A stretch of 51,775 nucleotides of DNA from contig JBEKJI010000014.1 of NCBI GenBank assembly GCA_050011315.1, positions 1-51,775 on the forward strand, in the 5' to 3' direction. Position numbers and translations under genes: made by a program. Shown one piece after another: positions 16,105 to 23,355 of this stretch (the stretch's first letter is position 1; the number at the start of each line of letters is the position of its first letter). This DNA comes from Fen-549 sp050011315 (GTDB lineage Bacteria; Actinomycetota; Thermoleophilia; Gaiellales; Gaiellaceae). The notes under the pieces are model-generated. The model did not search any database. It saw only the letters and a list, made by a program, of their open reading frames with translations, and had not been told where the DNA came from.

Positions 16105-16485
16105 CTAGCGCGCGCGGTCGGGATGGACGATCGCCTTGCTCAACACGACCCAGCTGTCGCCGTCTTTCGACTCGACCCGGACGCTGTCGGTGAGAGTCGA
16201 GAGCACCCGGCGCAGCCCGACGCCGTCATCCTCCCGCTCCAGCTCGGCCACAAGCTGACCGTCGACCGGGCCAAAGTGTGTCTCGAGCGTCTCGGGTGCC
16301 GCCTGAAAGACGATTCGAACAGCCTCGCCGTAGTGCTGCCTACCGAAGAGCTCGCAGAGCGCCAGCTGCCAATCCTCGAGGGCTTCGACCGTCAGATCAA
16401 GGCGCGCGGCGAGTCCGGACAGAACCAGATGGGCGACTCCGTGCCACTCGGGTTCACGCGGAAGAGTGAGCACGATCTCATCCAA
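16105..16485 (-). CDS. RsbW-like anti-sigma factor with degenerate ATP-binding site
   Basis: A 126-residue protein whose start (EIVLTLPREPEWHGVAHLVL, then LSGLAARLDLTVEALEDWQL) matches the N-terminal half of HATPase_c_2 anti-sigma kinases such as RsbW and SpoIIAB. The N-box helix, normally ExxxNAxxHA, reads ELFGRQHY, with no Asn, and no DxGxG box is visible; only DDGVGLRRVL hints at it. It may therefore bind the sigma factor without ATP or kinase activity. The start is TTG 16485 with GAGGAA 8 nt upstream. It lies directly before the sigma gene and after a DUF948-like gene. Confidence 0.65.
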   Translation of the reverse strand: MDEIVLTLPREPEWHGVAHLVLSGLAARLDLTVEALEDWQLALCELFGRQHYGEAVRIVFQAAPETLETHFGPVDGQLVAELEREDDGVGLRRVLSTLTDSVRVESKDGDSWVVLSKAIVHPDRAR

Positions 16486-16488
16486 GCT

Positions 16489-16971
16489 CTATTCCTCGCT
16501 CTCGTTCTTCCCTTCGTCGGTCTCCGCCTTGAACTCCTCGCCGAAACTGCGCTCGCGCTCGCGGGCCGCAAACCTCGCCGCCGCCATCGCGGCCGAGAGA
16601 TCGCGCTCTGTCCTGAGCGCGGCCAGTCCGTGCAGAAGCCCTGCCGTCCAGGCCGCGAGCTTCTGCGCCGGCAGCTTGACGACCCCGGCGATCGCCCGCA
16701 GGACGGTGTCGACGCTTTCGACGGCATCGACGGCGCTGTCGGTGACAACGTCGAGCTTGTCGAGCTGATCGTTGACCCGGTCGATCGAGCCGCCCGCCTT
16801 GTTCAACACCGGAACCAGCTCCTGCTCGACGCCGCCGATCAGCGAGGAGGCACGCCCGAACATCCCCCCGAGCCGGAAGAGCGCATAGCCGAGCGCCAGC
16901 CCTACAGCTACGAGAAAGAAGCTGAGAGCGATATAGGCGATTTCGCCGGCGGTGGAAGAGAGTGGAAGCAT
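16489..16971 (-). CDS. DUF948-like membrane protein
   Basis: A 160-residue protein with one N-terminal membrane helix (about 8-30, IAYIALSFFLVAVGLALGYA), followed by a long amphipathic helical region with VEQELVPVLNKAGGSIDRVN and DKLDVVTDSAVDAVESVDTV, the spaced hydrophobic pattern of DUF948 general-stress proteins. The C-terminus is highly charged. The start is ATG 16971, 7 nt after a TAAGAT -10 box that overlaps the mnmA stop. It heads a small group with the anti-sigma-like and sigma genes, so it may be part of the same stress module. Confidence 0.7.
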   Translation of the reverse strand: MLPLSSTAGEIAYIALSFFLVAVGLALGYALFRLGGMFGRASSLIGGVEQELVPVLNKAGGSIDRVNDQLDKLDVVTDSAVDAVESVDTVLRAIAGVVKLPAQKLAAWTAGLLHGLAALRTERDLSAAMAAARFAARERERSFGEEFKAETDEGKNESEE

Positions 16972-16981
16972 TAGGACGATC

Positions 16982-18241
16982 TTAGGTGCTCCGGGCGGAT
17001 GTGACCAAGCCAAAGCCGACAACTGCCTCCTCATCGTAGAGGACGGCGGCCTGACCGGGTGCAACCGCGTAGGCGGGCTCGGCGAGCCTGAGCCGGAATC
17101 CCGCGGCGAGAGGCTCCACCTCGGCGTGAAGCGCGGGCGAGCGATGACGGAGCTTGACCTCGGCCCGATCGACGGGAAGATAGAGCCTTCCGCGAACGTT
17201 TACCCGCCGCCGCGCCAGCGCCTGCTCGGGACCGACCGCGACGCTATTTGCCCCGGCGCGCGTCTCGATCACGTACAGCGGTCCCGAGCCGGCAACGCCG
17301 ATTCCGCGGCGCTGACCGGGCGTGAAGCGCCAGTAGCCGTCGTGCTCGCCGAGCCGGTTTCCCTTCTCGTCCACGATCTCGCCCCGGCGCGGGGCCAGAC
17401 CGCGGCGCTCGAGGAAGTCGCGGTAGTCGGCTCCTCCCAGAAAGCACGCCTCCTGGCTCTCGGCTCGATCGGCGACCGTGAGCCGGGCGGCCTTGGCACG
17501 CTCGCGGGTCTCGGCCTTGGTCAGCTCGGCGAGCGGGAACCAGAGTTGTTCGAGCAGTCGCGGATCGACCCCGGCGAGCATGTAGGACTGGTCCTTATCG
17601 CGGTCGCGGGCGCGAGCCAGGAGCAGCTTTCCCCGGCGCTCGAGCAGGCGCGCGTAGTGACCGCTCGCCAGCCGGGAAGCTCCGGCACGCTTCGTGAAGG
17701 CGAGCAGCCGCTCGAAACGGAAGGAACCGTTGCAGCGAACGCAGGGGTTCGGCGTACGGCCGCCCATGTAGGAGCGCACGAACGGCTCGACCACCGCTTT
17801 ACAGAACTGCTCGCGCAGATCGAGCGTGACGTGCGACAACCCGAGCCGGTGACAGGTGGCTCGCGCCAGGCGAACCGAATCCGGTGAGCAGCAGGCTTTC
17901 TCGATATCCGGGCCGGCCGGGTCGATCCAGAGCCGGAGCGTGACGCCGATCGCCTTCGGGCCCGCCTCCAGCAACGCGACGGCACTGTCGACACCGCCGC
18001 TCATGGCCACCGCAGTTCGCTCCGGATCAGGCGTCGCGCGAAACACCGGCCCGATCGCCGCCGCCAGCGCCTCGACCGCCAGCGGCTCACCCCCGACGGC
18101 CGCCGCCTCGAGCAGGCTCAGCCCTTCGAGCCGCTGATCGAGCCCATCCGCATCCGCCTCGACGATGCGCTCGCCACGCAGCCGCAGCCGTACCGAGGTC
18201 CACTCGCCGCCATTAGTCGCATCCCCGAAAACCGTTCTCAC
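16982..18241 (-). CDS. mnmA: tRNA-specific 2-thiouridylase MnmA with N-terminal extension
   Basis: A 419-residue enzyme that thiolates U34 of tRNA-Lys, tRNA-Glu and tRNA-Gln. The PP-loop is AMSGGVDSAVA (79-89); the catalytic cysteines are Cys170 (NPCVRCN) and Cys266 (SQEACFLGG); FTPGQRRGIGVAG follows, with a C-terminal beta-barrel. Residues 1-75 precede the normal MnmA start. Their GEWTSVRLRLRGERIVEA...LEGLSLLEAAAVGGEPL pattern recalls an IscU/NifU scaffold, but no cysteine is present. GTG 18241 sits exactly 6 nt after a TAGCCT -10 box, which supports including the extension. The sulfur donor gene (IscS type) is not in the window. Confidence 0.92.
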   Translation of the reverse strand: MRTVFGDATNGGEWTSVRLRLRGERIVEADADGLDQRLEGLSLLEAAAVGGEPLAVEALAAAIGPVFRATPDPERTAVAMSGGVDSAVALLEAGPKAIGVTLRLWIDPAGPDIEKACCSPDSVRLARATCHRLGLSHVTLDLREQFCKAVVEPFVRSYMGGRTPNPCVRCNGSFRFERLLAFTKRAGASRLASGHYARLLERRGKLLLARARDRDKDQSYMLAGVDPRLLEQLWFPLAELTKAETRERAKAARLTVADRAESQEACFLGGADYRDFLERRGLAPRRGEIVDEKGNRLGEHDGYWRFTPGQRRGIGVAGSGPLYVIETRAGANSVAVGPEQALARRRVNVRGRLYLPVDRAEVKLRHRSPALHAEVEPLAAGFRLRLAEPAYAVAPGQAAVLYDEEAVVGFGLVTSARST

Positions 18242-18247
18242 ACAGTC

Positions 18248-18253
18248 AGGCTA
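18248..18253 (-). promoter_or_regulatory. Putative -10 box (TAGCCT) of mnmA
   Basis: TAGCCT on the minus strand, a 6-nt spacer, then GTG of mnmA. It supports the upstream GTG as the true start and implies a leaderless message. Confidence 0.5.
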
Positions 18254-18271
18254 GCCGAGCGAACGCTTCGC

Positions 18272-18586
18272 TCAGCGGCCGCGCAACCGGGGTTTCGAAC
18301 GTGGATGAATATCCCGCGTGAAAAAAACGGTCGCTCGCCCCATCTGCTTACCGATGCGATAAGTAAGCGGATGGCGGTGCCCGGTTATGGCGAAGTATGT
18401 GGCGGCCCAGCCGAGATAGAGGAAGTACGCAACTGGAAAGACCAGGATGAGGGTGCAGAGCCGGGCCATAAGGGGAGCGGGCGCGAACACGAGCGCCCAG
18501 ACCAAGAAGGCCAAGAGAGCACATCCGATCGAGGTGAAGAGGATTGCCAGCCGCCAAGCGCTTGGAACCTCATCGCGACGACTCAT
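18272..18586 (-). CDS. Small two-helix membrane protein, function unknown
   Basis: A 104-residue protein I do not recognise. A short polar start is followed by two hydrophobic segments, about 12-35 (LAILFTSIGCALLAFLVWAL) and 40-68 (RLCTLILVFPVAYFLYLGWA), and a basic tail ending RSKPRLRGR, so both ends are probably cytoplasmic. ATG 18586 follows a TATGCT -10 box by 6 nt. It lies 30 bp upstream of mnmA but has no evident functional link to it. Confidence 0.7.
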   Translation of the reverse strand: MSRRDEVPSAWRLAILFTSIGCALLAFLVWALVFAPAPLMARLCTLILVFPVAYFLYLGWAATYFAITGHRHPLTYRIGKQMGRATVFFTRDIHPRSKPRLRGR

Positions 18587-18592
18587 GGCCGC

Positions 18593-18598
18593 AGCATA
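18593..18598 (-). promoter_or_regulatory. Putative -10 box (TATGCT) of the small membrane protein gene
   Basis: TATGCT on the minus strand is 6 nt before the ATG at 18586, another leaderless-type start. Confidence 0.45.
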
Positions 18599-18750
18599 GG
18601 CTACTCAAAGGACTGCGAAACCAGCTTCTCCGCCGCGACCGACATGGCGGGCGCGGCTCAGCAAACGCCGTCCGCACCCTAACGAACCCCGCTTCCAATC
18701 ACAGTTCGCACGCCGCGAGAACTAGGAGCAGGCGAGACACCCGCGCTGAA

Positions 18751-18824
18751 AGCGCGGTGGCTCGCTCTAGGAAATCACCACCGAAAGTCGCCATGCCCTC
18801 CGTAGGAGGGCGGACTTTCGGTGG
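18751..18824. repeat. Structured repeat S, unit 1
   Basis: The unit opens AGCGCGGTGGCTCGCTCT. It contains a perfect 12-bp stem (CCACCGAAAGTC 18778-18789 with GACTTTCGGTGG 18813-18824) enclosing a 7-bp stem (GCCCTCC/GGAGGGC, 3-nt loop), preceded by a GGTGGCT/AATCACC hairpin. Unit 2 at 19022-19093 has the same layout with paired substitutions. The unit lies between the RlpA-like gene and the small membrane protein gene. Confidence 0.8.
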
Positions 18825-18828
18825 TTAA

Positions 18829-18850
18829 GAGGGGGGCCGAAGCCCCCCTC
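18829..18850 (-). terminator. Strong UUCG hairpin, likely terminator of the rlpA-like transcript
   Basis: On the minus strand, GAGGGGGGC and GCCCCCCTC form a perfect 9-bp stem around a TTCG loop closed by C-G, the very stable cUUCGg tetraloop. Only TTAA follows, so the U-tract is weak. It lies downstream of the RlpA-like gene and argues that this gap is transcribed on the minus strand. Confidence 0.55.
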
Positions 18851-19021
18851 GCGATATCCACTCTGCCGCAACTTCGCGCCCAAGTGAACCTGGATAGCCA
18901 GGTGGGTGCCCTGCCTCGCCTCGGCGCCAGGCGCTTCCGCTCGGACGCAGGCTCCCTTTCTCTTGGTGTTGGTTCTACGTTGTCGCGCGAAGCTCCAAAC
19001 AGGGTCGAACTGTTTAACTGT

Positions 19022-19093
19022 AGCGCGGTGACTCACTCTCGAAAGTCACCGACGGAAGTCGTTACGCCTCCGAAGGAGGCGGACTCCCGTCGG
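19022..19093. repeat. Structured repeat S, unit 2
   Basis: This is a second copy of the layout of unit 1. GGTGACT/AGTCACC is a perfect 7-bp hairpin, and CCGACGGAAGTC (19049-19060) pairs with GACTCCCGTCGG (19082-19093) around GCCTCC/GGAGGC. Three stem positions differ from unit 1 by changes on both sides that keep pairing (A-T to G-C, C-G to A-T, A-T to G-C). It is preceded by GGGTCGAACTGTTTAACTGT. Confidence 0.8.
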
Positions 19094-19101
19094 GGGGAAA
19101 A

Positions 19102-19134
19102 GGGTCGAACCGTTTCACTGTTGCGCGATGGCTC
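19102..19134. repeat. Structured repeat S, truncated unit 3
   Basis: GGGTCGAACCGTTTCACTGT (19102-19121) repeats the 20-nt leader before unit 2 with two changes, and GCGCGATGGCTC repeats the start of the unit. The copy then stops at the end of the RlpA-like gene. No protein-coding gene is evident in the whole 18587-19138 gap. Confidence 0.65.
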
Positions 19135-19138
19135 TTAA

Positions 19139-19561
19139 CTACCGGGCGAAGCGCCAGCGCACGTCCGTCACCGCGTCGATGCCGAGCCTAGCCGCCAGCG
19201 CCGGAGTCAGATCGAGCCCCCGGCCGGGGACGTAGGGCCCGCGTTCGAGCACCTCCGTGAGCACCTGTGTGTGGCCGTAGGCGATGAAGATCCGTGCTCC
19301 GCAGGGAAGGCTCGGATGAGCCACACCGTAGGTCTTGGGTCCGATCGTCACGCCGCAGGCGGTCTGCTTTCCCTTCTCGCTGAGCTCGAGAATGCCGGCT
19401 CGAACCACTTTCCAGTTACTCCCGGGGGCGGGCACTGCTTGGATCGGCGAGGCCGAAGACGACGAGCGCCCGCTCAGCTTGTGAGCGAGCTCGAAGGTCA
19501 CGAGTAGCGCGACGAGCGCGATCGCCGCGAGCAATCCCAGACGCTGAGCGACAAGTCTCAC
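19139..19561 (-). CDS. RlpA-like double-psi beta-barrel protein, membrane anchored
   Basis: A 140-residue protein with an N-terminal signal-anchor (8-25), a Ser/Pro-rich linker and a C-terminal RlpA-like barrel (about 66-140). The barrel shows GPKTYGVAHPSLPCGARIFI and ERGPYVPGRGLDLTPALAARLGI, matching the family's AHxxLPxGT and DRGPFxxGRxxDLS blocks; the Asp before RGP is Glu. RlpA-type domains bind or cleave glycan strands of peptidoglycan. GTG 19561 overlaps the stop of the upstream gene (GTGA). It is probably extracytoplasmic, tethered by its N-terminal helix. Confidence 0.8.
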   Translation of the reverse strand: MRLVAQRLGLLAAIALVALLVTFELAHKLSGRSSSSASPIQAVPAPGSNWKVVRAGILELSEKGKQTACGVTIGPKTYGVAHPSLPCGARIFIAYGHTQVLTEVLERGPYVPGRGLDLTPALAARLGIDAVTDVRWRFAR

Positions 19562-20424
19562 GGTCCGGCAGGCCCGCGCACGAGATCGCCGAACGACTCG
19601 TTCACGAGCCCGTCGAACTCGGGCGGGAGCTGCCCGTCGGAGTCCGCGAATTCACGCAGGTAAACCAGTAGGAGCGAGCGCTCGTAATCGCGCTCCGCGT
19701 CGGGCCTGGTGTTCGCCGCCAGCATCCGCTCGAGCTGCCACACGTTCCAGCCTCCGACCGCGTGTGTATGCCTGGTCTCGCCCGGACTGGTAGCGAACTC
19801 GGTCAGGAGCGAGCGACGCTCCGGCTCCGGCTCGGGCTCTGGTTCTTCGGGCTCCGGTTCCGGCGGCTTTTCTTCCTCGGCCCGTTCTCTGGCCTCGCGC
19901 TCGGCTCTCTCTCGCGCGGCCCGTTCGCGTTCGCCTCGTTCGCGTTCTGCTCGATCGCGTTCTGCCCGATCGCGCTCCGCCTGCTCGTGCTCGGCTCGTT
20001 CGCGCTCGGCCTGCTCGCGGGCTCTCAGGGCCTCGGCCGCGATCACCTCGGGCGGTAGCTCGGCCTCGCGCTCGTTCAGCTCGGCAACCAGCTGCTCGAG
20101 GATCGGTCGGACCGTGACCGGCGCCTCCGCCCGCCTCACCTCGCTGACGCTGGAGTTGGACGGAGGAAGCGAGGGCGCGCTCGGATCGGGCCCTAGGTAC
20201 TGCGCCGCCGCCTCGCGCCGCGCGCGCCGCTGCTCCGACCGCTCACGCCGGGCGAGGCCGTCGAGCCACTTCTCGTACACGAAGACGAGCGCGTAGGCGC
20301 CGAAGATGACGACGATGATTACCCACAGCGTCGCGTGGAAGATAAGCCAAGCACCGAGCCAGGCACCGAGCATGAAGGCCACCTCAAGCAGAAGGCTCGG
20401 CTTCAAGCGCAGCTTCCCTAGCAT
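19558..20424 (-). CDS. Membrane protein with long Glu/Arg helix, function unknown
   Basis: A 288-residue protein. Two adjacent hydrophobic segments (about 10-29 and 32-51) form a membrane hairpin. A basic linker follows, then residues about 130-190 form an almost pure Glu/Arg/Ala stretch built of AERDR-like five-residue repeats, the composition of a single stable alpha helix. A Pro-Glu block (EPEPEEPEPEPEPE) leads to a C-terminal folded part (GGWNVWQLERMLAANTRPDA). The underlying DNA (about 19900-20030) shows imperfect 15-bp tandem repeats. It is co-directional and overlapping with the RlpA-like gene, suggesting an envelope role. Confidence 0.72.
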   Translation of the reverse strand: MLGKLRLKPSLLLEVAFMLGAWLGAWLIFHATLWVIIVVIFGAYALVFVYEKWLDGLARRERSEQRRARREAAAQYLGPDPSAPSLPPSNSSVSEVRRAEAPVTVRPILEQLVAELNEREAELPPEVIAAEALRAREQAERERAEHEQAERDRAERDRAERERGERERAARERAEREARERAEEEKPPEPEPEEPEPEPEPERRSLLTEFATSPGETRHTHAVGGWNVWQLERMLAANTRPDAERDYERSLLLVYLREFADSDGQLPPEFDGLVNESFGDLVRGPAGP

Positions 20425-20443
20425 CTCTATTCGTCTCCGTCTT

Positions 20444-20469
20444 CCGCTCGGTCTTGCCCGACCGAGCGG
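20444..20469. terminator. Perfect 10-bp hairpin downstream of the coiled-coil gene
   Basis: CCGCTCGGTC and GACCGAGCGG form a perfect 10-bp stem with a 6-nt loop in the 122-bp gap between two minus-strand genes. No T-run follows. U-less hairpins of this kind may terminate in high-G+C actinobacteria, but it could equally be a processing site. Confidence 0.45.
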
Positions 20470-20546
20470 ATCAGCTCATTTTCGACATCGATCATGGCAG
20501 AAGCAAACGCTGCCGAGCGCCGGGACGAGCGGGTATCGCACCTGGA

Positions 20547-21521
20547 CTAGGGGAACCGCGGCGGCTCTTCTCGAGTTGGCGGCTCTTCCTCGGGTGGGGT
20601 GGACTCGCCCTCGGAGTCCTGCGAGCCCCAGGTCCAGCCCTCGATCGTCTCGCCGCTGGGCTCGGCCGGCGTCTCGGTCTCTTCGGTCTCCTCGATCTCC
20701 GGCTCGGTCGCCTGCTCGGCGGGAGCGGGAGTGGGAGCGGGCGTCGGCGTCTGCAGCTGCGACGTCGCTTGGCGAATGACACCGCCCGGCGAGCGAGCCG
20801 ACTGAGCCTCGCGATCGGCCGCCTGCACGAGCGACTCGGCGACCCTGCCGACCTTGTCCTCGCCGAGACCGGCAGCGCCGAGCAGCTGCTCGGCACCCTG
20901 CTGGGCCCGCGTCATGATCGAAGCAGCCTGGGCACGCGCCCACTCGAGCGTCCCTTCCACCTCGGCGCGAGCTGCGTTGGTCAGCTCGGTCGCCTGGTGT
21001 CTGGCCTGCTCGAGCAGCCGGTTCCCGCGCGCCTCGGCCTCGCGCAGCTCCTGCGCCGACTCGCGCTGAGAGTTGGCGAGCAGCTCACGAGCCTCGCTGC
21101 GAGCAACGCCGAGGATCTCCTGGCGCTGGCGTTCGGACTCCTGGCGGAATCGCTCCACGTCGGCCTGACGAGCGGCCGACTCCTGCTGGCGCGTGCGGAT
21201 CTCCTCCTCGGCACGCGAGAGCTGCGTGGCGGAGGCGGTCTGGGCATCGCGCTCGAGCGCATCGGCGAACTCGGCCGCGGAGCGGATCAGGTGCAGCGCG
21301 TCCATTCGGACCGCGTGGCCGCTGGGCTCCATGCTGGTGCGCCCGGCCGCCTGCAGTACTCGAAGCTGCGCCTGAAGCTGGGCCACGTGGCGCTGGAAGG
21401 AATCGAATGCGCTACGAATCTGGTCCGGGTCATATCCGTGATCGGTGAACGGCACGTCCTCGATGCGCGGAAGGGACGTCAGCGGCGCTGGCTGTGCTCT
21501 TTCTGGATCTTGCGTCGACAT
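20547..21521 (-). CDS. DivIVA-like coiled-coil protein, function unknown
   Basis: A 324-residue acidic protein. After a short Pro-rich start comes IRSAFDSFQRHVAQLQAQLRVL, like the first coil of DivIVA-type polarity proteins. A long coiled coil (about 70-240) full of Gln, Glu and Arg with LLANSQRESAQELREAEARG follows, and then a low-complexity Pro/Thr/Glu tail. No enzymatic motif is seen. ATG 21521 has a good GAGGAG ribosome site 8 nt upstream, in contrast to the leaderless genes nearby; the longer frame to 21644 lacks such support. It may organise cell envelope growth with the next two genes. Confidence 0.7.
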   Translation of the reverse strand: MSTQDPERAQPAPLTSLPRIEDVPFTDHGYDPDQIRSAFDSFQRHVAQLQAQLRVLQAAGRTSMEPSGHAVRMDALHLIRSAAEFADALERDAQTASATQLSRAEEEIRTRQQESAARQADVERFRQESERQRQEILGVARSEARELLANSQRESAQELREAEARGNRLLEQARHQATELTNAARAEVEGTLEWARAQAASIMTRAQQGAEQLLGAAGLGEDKVGRVAESLVQAADREAQSARSPGGVIRQATSQLQTPTPAPTPAPAEQATEPEIEETEETETPAEPSGETIEGWTWGSQDSEGESTPPEEEPPTREEPPRFP

Positions 21522-21615
21522 GAGTCGCTCTCTCCTCGTTCGCGCGTTATTACTGGTCAGAATTTCGGTTGCGAGTGAAGTATGCCTGCTCGATCGGCCG
21601 ATTTCCTCTTTGGGA

Positions 21616-23355
21616 TTAGCCGGAAGGAGTGATCGGACGGACACCGAGCTCGCGTAAATGCTTGAGATCGGCCTCCGAGGGGGCGCCCGTCATCGGGTCG
21701 GCGCCGGCCTGATTCTTGGGAAATGCCTGCGTATCGCGGAGATTCGACTCGTGCCCGAGTACCATCAGCATGCGCTCGATGCCGAAGGCGACCCCCCCGT
21801 GCGGCGGCGCGCCCATCGAAAGGGCATCGAGTAGAAAACCGAACTTGCTGCGCTGTTCCGCGGGCGAGATGCGCAGAAGCTCGAAGATCTTCTCCTGCAG
21901 CTCGGGCTCGTGAATCCTGAACGAGCCGCCACCCAGCTCAACGCCGTTTCCAACCAGATCGTAGGCCAGCGCACGGGCGGCGCCGGGATCGCCCTCGAGC
22001 AGCGCCTCGTGGCCGGAAGCCGGGCGGGTGAACGGGTGGTGAACGGCGTCCCAGCGCTCCTCGTCGGCGTCCCACTTCAGCAGCGGGAAGTCGGTGACCC
22101 AAAGGAAGCGCCAGGCGTCCTCGTCGATCAGGGCGAGCTCGTCTGCGAGCTCGAGCCGGAGCTGGCCGAGCACGCGGGCGACGGCCGCCGGCTCACCGGC
22201 GCCGAAGAGCACGGTCGTCCCGGGCTCGCTGCGGAAGAGCGCGAGCTCCGGCTCGGACAGGAACTTGACTATCGGCGAGCGCGGTTCACCGTCCTCCCCG
22301 TAGACGATATAGGCCAGCCCGCCCGCTCCCCACTCCTTGGCGAACTCTTCCAGCCGTGCCAGCTCGCCGCGCGAGTAGGCCTGCGGCGCGCGCAGGAAAC
22401 GAACGCACGGCGCCTTGGTAAAAATGCCGAACTCGGAGCCGCGCGTGACCTCGGTCGCCTCCTCGATCTCGAGCCCGAAGCGAAGATCAGGCTTGTCGCT
22501 GCCGTAGCGGCTCATCGCCTCGTCCCAGCTCATGCGCTGGAAGGACGGCTCGAGCTCGACGCCGAGGCACTCGCGCCAGACCGCCTGGATCATCTGCTCC
22601 ATCAGCGAGAAGAGCTCGTCCAGGTCGGGGAAGGCGACTTCGACATCGAGCTGAGTTAATTCCTGCAGGCGATCGGCGCGCAAGTCCTCGTCGCGGAAGC
22701 AGGTGGCGATCTGGTAGTAGCGGTCGAAGCCGGCGACCATCAGGATCTGCTTGTAGAGCTGGGGCGACTGCGGCAGCGCGTAGAAGCGGCCGGGCTGCAG
22801 GCGCGCCGGAACCAGGAAGTCGCGCGCGCCCTCGGGGGTCGGCTTGCCGAGGATGGGCGTCTGGATGTCGAGAAAGCCGGCCTCCTCCATCACGCGCCTG
22901 ATCACGCCGATCATCTGCGCGCGCAGGACGATGTTTCGCTGTAGGCGGTCGCGGCGCAGGTCGAGCCAGCGATTGCGCAGGCGCAGCGTCTCGTCCACGT
23001 TCTCCTCGTCGAGCTGGAAGGGAAGCGGCGGGCAGCGCGAGATGATCTCCAGCTTCTCCACCTGCAGCTCGACCTCGCCGGTCGGGAGCTTGGGGTTGAC
23101 GGCCTCGGGATCGCGGGCGACGACCTCACCCTCGGCGCGCAGCACGAACTCATTGCGGATCTCGTGCGTCACCGCGAAAGCCTCGGGCGCACGCTCGGGA
23201 TTGATCACGAGCTGGCAAACGCCGGCCCGGTCGCGCAGGTCGATGAAGACGAGCCCACCGTGGTCGCGGCGCGTGTCCGCCCAGCCCGAGAGGGTCAGCC
23301 TCTTGCCGATCTGCTCGCGGCGAACTTCGCCGCACATGAGATCGCGCCACTTCAT
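21616..23355 (-). CDS. aspS: Aspartyl-tRNA synthetase
   Basis: A 579-residue bacterial-type AspRS. The N-terminal anticodon-binding OB fold has LSGWADTRRDHGGLVFIDLR. The catalytic core has the motif 2 region FRDEDLRADRLQELTQLDVE and motif 3 GVAFGIERMLMVL; the GAD insertion lies between. The His in RRDHGG is the residue found in non-discriminating enzymes that also charge tRNA-Asn, so an indirect Asn pathway is possible. ATG 23355 overlaps the hisS stop (ATGA), fixing the start. hisS-aspS adjacency is common in Gram-positive bacteria. Confidence 0.95.
   Translation of the reverse strand: MKWRDLMCGEVRREQIGKRLTLSGWADTRRDHGGLVFIDLRDRAGVCQLVINPERAPEAFAVTHEIRNEFVLRAEGEVVARDPEAVNPKLPTGEVELQVEKLEIISRCPPLPFQLDEENVDETLRLRNRWLDLRRDRLQRNIVLRAQMIGVIRRVMEEAGFLDIQTPILGKPTPEGARDFLVPARLQPGRFYALPQSPQLYKQILMVAGFDRYYQIATCFRDEDLRADRLQELTQLDVEVAFPDLDELFSLMEQMIQAVWRECLGVELEPSFQRMSWDEAMSRYGSDKPDLRFGLEIEEATEVTRGSEFGIFTKAPCVRFLRAPQAYSRGELARLEEFAKEWGAGGLAYIVYGEDGEPRSPIVKFLSEPELALFRSEPGTTVLFGAGEPAAVARVLGQLRLELADELALIDEDAWRFLWVTDFPLLKWDADEERWDAVHHPFTRPASGHEALLEGDPGAARALAYDLVGNGVELGGGSFRIHEPELQEKIFELLRISPAEQRSKFGFLLDALSMGAPPHGGVAFGIERMLMVLGHESNLRDTQAFPKNQAGADPMTGAPSEADLKHLRELGVRPITPSG

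Noticed and set aside
18751..18824. Assignment of the structured repeat to a known riboswitch such as the c-di-AMP (ydaO) class
   Set aside because: The neighbouring RlpA-like gene made this tempting, but the repeat lies at that gene's 3' side and I could not match the conserved core of any riboswitch.
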